A stretch of 64,000 nucleotides of DNA, from assembly GCF_023701525.1 (NCBI RefSeq), contig NZ_JAMQAW010000029.1, forward strand, positions 48,731 through 112,730. Direction: 5' to 3'. This DNA is from Streptomyces albipurpureus (GTDB taxonomy: Bacteria > Actinomycetota > Actinomycetes > Streptomycetales > Streptomycetaceae). The notes beneath the pieces are model-generated. The model searched no databases. It saw only the letters and a list, made by a program, of their open reading frames with translations, and was not told the DNA's origin. Below, in pieces: positions 60,032-64,000 of this stretch. Made by a program: the position numbers and the translations under genes. Every line of letters begins with the position of its first letter. Positions within the stretch are counted from its first letter, which is position 1.

Positions 60032-61240
60032 CTACAACGCACAGCCCTGGCTGTCCACCTGCTGGTTTGCCGACAGCCCCGCGGAGATGTCCTCGGCGAT
60101 CTCATCGACCGTCAGGGCATAGCCGGTCTTGGGGTCATCCAACGAGCGGGCAAAGATCACGCCGGACACCTTGCCGTCCGGTGTCAGCAGCGGACCGCCG
60201 GAGTTGCCCTGTCGAACCAACGTGTACAGCGAGTAGACATCGCGGCGGACCGTGCTGCGGTGGTAGATGTCGGGGCCGTTCGCGTTGATGCGGCCGCGGA
60301 CCCGCGCCGAGCGCACATCGTAGTCGCCGTTCTCGGGGAAGCCCGCGACGATCGCGCTGTCACCGGTCTTGGCGTCGGGTTCCGCGAACTGAAGCGGCTT
60401 GGCCTTGAGGTCAGGCACGTCCAGTACGGCGATATCGCGCTGCCAGTCGTAGAGCACGACCTTCGCGTCGTACCGTCGGCCCTCGCCGCCTATCTGCACG
60501 GTCGGCTCGTCGACACCGCCGACCACATGCGCGTTGGTCATGACCCTGCGCTCACCGAAGACGAAGCCGGTGCCCTCCAGTACCTTGCCGCAGCTCTGTG
60601 CCGTCCCCACCACCTTGACGATGGACTTCTTGGCCCGGGCCACGACCGGGCTGCCCACCAGCGCCGGGTCCGGGGGTTCCACCTCGGTGATGGGCTCGTT
60701 GGAGAAGGGGCTGAAGACCTGCGGCAGACCGTTCTGCGCAAGGACGGAGGTGAAGTCGGTGAACCAGCTGGAGGCCTGGTCGGGCATCACCCGGGAGACT
60801 CCCAGCAGCACCTTTGAGCTGCGGACCTCCTTGCCGACCGTCGGCAGTGCGGTTCCGGCGAGTGCCGAGCCGATCAGCCAGGCGACGAGCAGCATGGCGA
60901 CGACGTTGACGAGGGCCCCACCGGTGGCGTCCAGGGCGCGGGCGGGAGTCCAGGTGATGTAGCGACGGAGCTTGTTGCCGAGGTGCGTGGTGAATGCCTG
61001 GCCGATCGAGGCACAGACGATCACGACGACAACGGCGACGACCGCGGCGGTGGTGGACACCTCGGAGTCGTCGTTCGTCACTTCGGCCCAGAGCACGGGC
61101 AGCAGATAGACCGCGACCAGGCCACCGCCGAGGAAGCCGATCACCGAGAGGATGCCGACGACGAAGCCCTGCCGATAGCCGACGATCGCAAACCACACGG
61201 CGGCGACCAGCAACAGGATGTCCAGCACGTTCACCGTCAT
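60032..61240 (-). CDS. CvpA-type membrane protein with trypsin-like serine protease domain (MarP-like)
   Basis: 402 residues. The N-terminal 150 are a CvpA/colicin-V-production-like domain with four TM helices (ILLLVAAVWFAIVGYRQGFVVG at the start). The extracytoplasmic protease domain follows, with His in MTNAHVVGG, Asp in RDIAVLDVP and Ser in RQGNSGGPLL, a complete chymotrypsin-type triad. The mycobacterial counterpart MarP (Rv3671c) is needed for acid resistance and cleaves a cell-wall hydrolase; the same neighbourhood (NUDIX, nth, crp) is found there. I infer a periplasm-side regulatory protease. The NUDIX gene lies 88 bp upstream in the same direction. Confidence 0.93.
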   Translation of the reverse strand: MTVNVLDILLLVAAVWFAIVGYRQGFVVGILSVIGFLGGGLVAVYLLPVLWAEVTNDDSEVSTTAAVVAVVVVIVCASIGQAFTTHLGNKLRRYITWTPARALDATGGALVNVVAMLLVAWLIGSALAGTALPTVGKEVRSSKVLLGVSRVMPDQASSWFTDFTSVLAQNGLPQVFSPFSNEPITEVEPPDPALVGSPVVARAKKSIVKVVGTAQSCGKVLEGTGFVFGERRVMTNAHVVGGVDEPTVQIGGEGRRYDAKVVLYDWQRDIAVLDVPDLKAKPLQFAEPDAKTGDSAIVAGFPENGDYDVRSARVRGRINANGPDIYHRSTVRRDVYSLYTLVRQGNSGGPLLTPDGKVSGVIFARSLDDPKTGYALTVDEIAEDISAGLSANQQVDSQGCAL

Positions 61241-61328
61241 TTGCCTCGCAGATCCATCGGTTCAGCGCCGGACCCTGGGTCCGGTCGTCGCCGGCCATTC
61301 GAGCCGGCGGGGTTGGGAAGTCAGCCTG

Positions 61329-62072
61329 TCATGCGTGCCAGTCCAGCGGGACCTGCCGACCGCGGTCCCAGGGGCGCTCCCAGCCGGCGAAGTGCAGCAG
61401 TCGGTCAATCACCCCGGCCGTAAAGCCCCAGACCAGGGCTCCTTCGACGGTGAACGCCGGACCGAGGTGACCACTGGGGTGAACAGTCGTGGCCCGGTTG
61501 GCGGGGTCCGTGAGATCCGCCACGGGCACGGTGAAGACACGGGCCGTCTCGGCAGGGTCGACCGCTTGGATCGGGCTCGGGGCACGCCACCATCCCAGTA
61601 CGGGTGTGACGACGAAACCGCTCACCGGAATGTAGAGCTTGGGCAGCACGCCGAAGAGCTGAACCCCCGCGGGATCGAGCCCGGTCTCTTCCTCCGCCTC
61701 TCGAAGGGCTGCTCTGAGCGGCCCGGTGGTGGCCGGGTCACCGTCTTCGAGGTCGAGCGCCCCACCGGGGAACGCAGGCTGTCCCGCATGGGCGCGCAGA
61801 CTGCCCGACCGCTCCATCAGCAGCAGCTCAGGGCCGGTCTCCCCCTCACCGAAGAGAACGAGAACGGCGGACTGGCGTCCTCTGCCGTTCTCAGGCGGCA
61901 GAAAACGGCTCAGCTGCTCGGGCGCGACGGTGTCCACGGCACGGACGACCGGATGGAGCCAGCCCGGCAGACCGTCAGCCGTGACAAGTACCTCGCCGCC
62001 GTACCCGGCCTGCGGGCCTGATGGCGCCGTACGGCCGTACGACGCCCTGTGCGTGTCTTCTCCTGTGCGCAT
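61329..62072 (-). CDS. NUDIX hydrolase, CoA-pyrophosphatase type
   Basis: 247 residues. The CoA-type upstream signature LLLMERSGSLRAHAGQPAFP precedes the NUDIX box, where REAEEETGL carries the metal-binding Glu residues (PLRAALREAEEETGLDP). Such enzymes cleave CoA and its derivatives to phosphopantetheine and 3',5'-ADP. I start at ATG 62072 with GAGGGGG upstream; ATG 62090 is in frame. It lies 46 bp downstream of nth and 88 bp before the MarP-like gene, probably one transcript. Confidence 0.9.
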   Translation of the reverse strand: MRTGEDTHRASYGRTAPSGPQAGYGGEVLVTADGLPGWLHPVVRAVDTVAPEQLSRFLPPENGRGRQSAVLVLFGEGETGPELLLMERSGSLRAHAGQPAFPGGALDLEDGDPATTGPLRAALREAEEETGLDPAGVQLFGVLPKLYIPVSGFVVTPVLGWWRAPSPIQAVDPAETARVFTVPVADLTDPANRATTVHPSGHLGPAFTVEGALVWGFTAGVIDRLLHFAGWERPWDRGRQVPLDWHA

Positions 62073-62118
62073 GGGCACCCCCTCGTTCACAACGCCCCAA
62101 GGCGCAGGGATCGTTCCG

Positions 62119-63024
62119 TCATCCGGCCTCCCGCAGAGCGGGGGCAGGCTTGCCCGGGTAGTCGGCCGGGGGGTTCAACCGCTGCCCCGGCTGCCCGCCC
62201 AACTCGTACTTGAGCAACTTCCTGGCCTTCTCCGGGTCCGTCTCCCCCTCCCCGTACGAGGGGCACAGGTGGGTGATCGGACAGGCGCCGCAGGCCGGCT
62301 TGCGGGCATGACAGACCCGGCGGCCATGGAAGATCACCCGATGCGAGAGCATCGTCCACTCGGACTTCGGGAAGATCGCGGCAACGGCCGCCTCGACCTT
62401 CACCGGGTCCTCCTGATCGGTCCACTTCCATCGGCGCACCAAACGGCCGAAATGGGTGTCAACCGTGATCCCCGGAACGCCAAACGCATTACCGAGGACC
62501 ACGAACGCCGTCTTCCGGCCGACTCCGGGCAGGGTTACCAGGTCCTCCAGCCGACCGGGGACCTCACCACCGAAGTCGTCCCGCAGTGACGCGGAGAGAC
62601 CGAGGAGGGATTTCGCCTTGGCCCGGAAGAAGCCGGTGGGGCGAATGATCGCCTCCAGATCTTCGGGGGCCGCCGCGGCCATATCGTGCGGCGTGGGGTA
62701 CTTGGCGAACAGCGCGGGGGTGGTCTGGTTCACCCTGAGGTCCGTCGTCTGAGCGGAGAGCACCGTGGCGACGAGCAGCTCGAAGGAGTTACGGAAGTCA
62801 AGCTCCGGATGGGCGTACGGATAGACGTCGGCGAGCTCGCGATTGATCCGGCGCGCTCGACGGACCATCGCCAGCCGGGACTCGACCTTTCGCGAACCTG
62901 GCGTTTTAGTACTTTTTGCGGCTTTCGGAGCACCAGGTGCCGATTGTTCGCCCACAGCGGAATCTTGCTTTTCGGCCACTCTTCCAGCCCCCTTGGCCTG
63001 CGCTCTCACCGGCGAATTGGACAC
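62119..63024 (-). CDS. nth: endonuclease III
   Basis: 301 residues. Base-excision-repair glycosylase/AP lyase for oxidised pyrimidines. The helix-hairpin-helix is LPGVGRKTA with the catalytic Lys, the catalytic Asp is in TVDTHFGRL, and the C-terminal 4Fe-4S cluster is C-X6-C-X2-C-X5-C (CHARKPACGACPITHLC). The N-terminal 50 residues are a low-complexity basic extension (APKAAKSTKTPGSRK) beyond the E. coli length. The GTG at 63024 is the furthest start; a shorter form from Met53 is possible. It lies divergent from crp across a 245-bp region. Confidence 0.95.
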   Translation of the reverse strand: MSNSPVRAQAKGAGRVAEKQDSAVGEQSAPGAPKAAKSTKTPGSRKVESRLAMVRRARRINRELADVYPYAHPELDFRNSFELLVATVLSAQTTDLRVNQTTPALFAKYPTPHDMAAAAPEDLEAIIRPTGFFRAKAKSLLGLSASLRDDFGGEVPGRLEDLVTLPGVGRKTAFVVLGNAFGVPGITVDTHFGRLVRRWKWTDQEDPVKVEAAVAAIFPKSEWTMLSHRVIFHGRRVCHARKPACGACPITHLCPSYGEGETDPEKARKLLKYELGGQPGQRLNPPADYPGKPAPALREAG

Positions 63025-63130
63025 TCGGCCACCCTACGGTCCACCGCTGACATCCGCCCCGGCCACGGGTAATCAGGACCCAATCGGGCCCCTGCCGCAC
63101 GAACAGACGCTCCAGTGCGTCAGACTTGTT

Positions 63131-63144
63131 GTGATTGATCGCAC
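63131..63144. promoter_or_regulatory. CRP-like site upstream of crp
   Basis: GTGATTGATCGCAC, extended TGTGA-N6-GCACG, matches 8 of 10 half-site positions of the CRP pattern TGTGA-N6-TCACA. It lies 125 bp upstream of the crp start and 107 bp upstream of nth, so either gene, or crp autoregulation, could be controlled. Confidence 0.45.
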
Positions 63145-63269
63145 GAATATTTACTTGCCAGGGGTCTGCCGCAGCCACGCTGTCCCACGCGGTGTCCCCC
63201 GGACGGGCACCGCGCGGTCCGGCATCATGGGGGCCACGGTCCCTGAGCAGGTCGACAAGGAGAGAACTC

Positions 63270-63944
63270 GTGGACGACGTTCTGCGGCGCGCCCCGCTCT
63301 TCGCGGCGCTCGATGACGAGCAGGCCGCGGAGCTCCGCGGCTCGATGAGTGAGGTGACCCTTGCCCGTGGTGACGCGCTCTTCCACGAAGGCGACCCCGG
63401 TGACCGCCTCTACGTGGTCACTGAGGGCAAGGTCAAGCTCCATCGCACATCCCCCGACGGCCGCGAGAACATGCTCGCCGTCCTCGGCCCCGGCGAGCTG
63501 ATCGGCGAACTGTCGCTGTTCGACCCGGGACCGCGCACGGCGACCGCCACCGCGCTGACCGAGGTCAAGCTCCTCGGCCTCGGCCACGGCGACCTCCAGC
63601 CCTGGCTGAACGTACGCCCGGAGGTGGCCACCGCGCTGCTGCGCGCCGTCGCCCGCCGGCTGCGCAAAACCAATGACCAGATGTCCGACCTGGTCTTCTC
63701 CGATGTCCCGGGCCGGGTCGCCCGCGCACTCCTCGATCTGTCGCGCCGTTTCGGTGTGCAGTCGGAGGAAGGCATCCATGTGGTCCATGACCTCACCCAG
63801 GAAGAGCTGGCCCAGTTGGTCGGTGCTTCCCGCGAGACCGTGAACAAGGCGCTGGCGGACTTCGCACAGCGCGGCTGGCTGCGGCTTGAGGCTCGCGCCG
63901 TGATCCTGCTGGACGTGGAGCGGCTCGCCAAGCGTTCACGCTGA
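63270..63944 (+). CDS. crp: cAMP receptor protein Crp
   Basis: 224 residues from GTG 63270 with AAGGAGA upstream, giving MDDVLRRAPLFAALDDEQAA as in S. coelicolor Crp. The cyclic-nucleotide domain has FHEGDPGDRLYVVTEG and the phosphate-binding cassette GPGELIGELSLFDPGPRTAT. The C-terminal helix-turn-helix is TQEELAQLVGASRETVNKAL. It is a global regulator of germination, development and antibiotic production in S. coelicolor. The frame extends upstream to 63135, but that part is not Crp-like. A CRP-like half-palindrome lies upstream, suggesting autoregulation. Confidence 0.97.
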   Translation: MDDVLRRAPLFAALDDEQAAELRGSMSEVTLARGDALFHEGDPGDRLYVVTEGKVKLHRTSPDGRENMLAVLGPGELIGELSLFDPGPRTATATALTEVKLLGLGHGDLQPWLNVRPEVATALLRAVARRLRKTNDQMSDLVFSDVPGRVARALLDLSRRFGVQSEEGIHVVHDLTQEELAQLVGASRETVNKALADFAQRGWLRLEARAVILLDVERLAKRSR

Positions 63945-64000
63945 CCAGACGGCCGGCATACGACGACAGCGGTCTCGTACGCCGACGGCCGCACCGTACG

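Overview
The window is chromosomal DNA of a Streptomyces or very close relative. It is high GC with strong third-codon-position GC bias, uses GTG and TTG starts, and carries rare TTA codons. It contains marker genes of the genus: bldG with its anti-sigma partner, a thymidylate kinase fused to a transporter-like membrane domain, TopA with a lysine-repeat tail, the Tad/ssd locus, a 6C small RNA and crp. From about 18.6 kb to the right end, gene order follows what I recall of the S. coelicolor SCO3540-SCO3571 core region. That is recollection; no search was run.

Left part (1-16.7 kb) looks more variable. It holds a TTA-containing ABC exporter with a repeat-built N-terminal extension. A compact group follows: two small exported proteins, a Cds1/cysteine-synthase-like PLP enzyme and an MFS efflux protein joined to it by an ATGA overlap. 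Next come a small lipoprotein, a WD40 Ser/Thr kinase, and a TetR regulator divergent from a GH3 glycosidase plus sugar-type MFS pair with a CRP-like palindrome between them, then an alpha/beta hydrolase. The part ends in a degraded, locally AT-rich patch beside tRNA-Thr(CGU).

Middle part (17-37.2 kb): a DHA2 drug exporter, a TAP-like lipoprotein peptidase, holB, the tmk fusion, topA, a small membrane protein, an NPPF methyltransferase, a lipoprotein, the H+-pyrophosphatase, and the anti-sigma/bldG pair. Most are on the minus strand and several are closed by strong hairpins.

Right-middle (37.3-46.6 kb): an MrfA-like helicase converges on a tightly overlapping minus-strand operon ssd-tadA-tadB-tadC-pilin-tadE-tadE-like. 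Upstream of ssd are a pair of DnaA boxes and a 6C RNA, then a divergent HAD phosphatase.

Right part (47.2-64 kb): a degenerate Fic-like protein, a CooC/MinD-like ATPase, a deacetylase-like lipoprotein, a SulP-STAS-beta-carbonic anhydrase fusion, acsA (with a DasR-like site upstream), nhaA, a holin-like membrane protein, an epoxide-hydrolase-like enzyme, a CvpA/MarP-type protease, a CoA-type NUDIX hydrolase, nth and crp. The best candidates for something undescribed are the left small-exported-protein/PLP-enzyme/MFS group, the pseudo-Fic protein, and the regulatory sites (CRP-like, dre-like, DnaA boxes beside 6C RNA).
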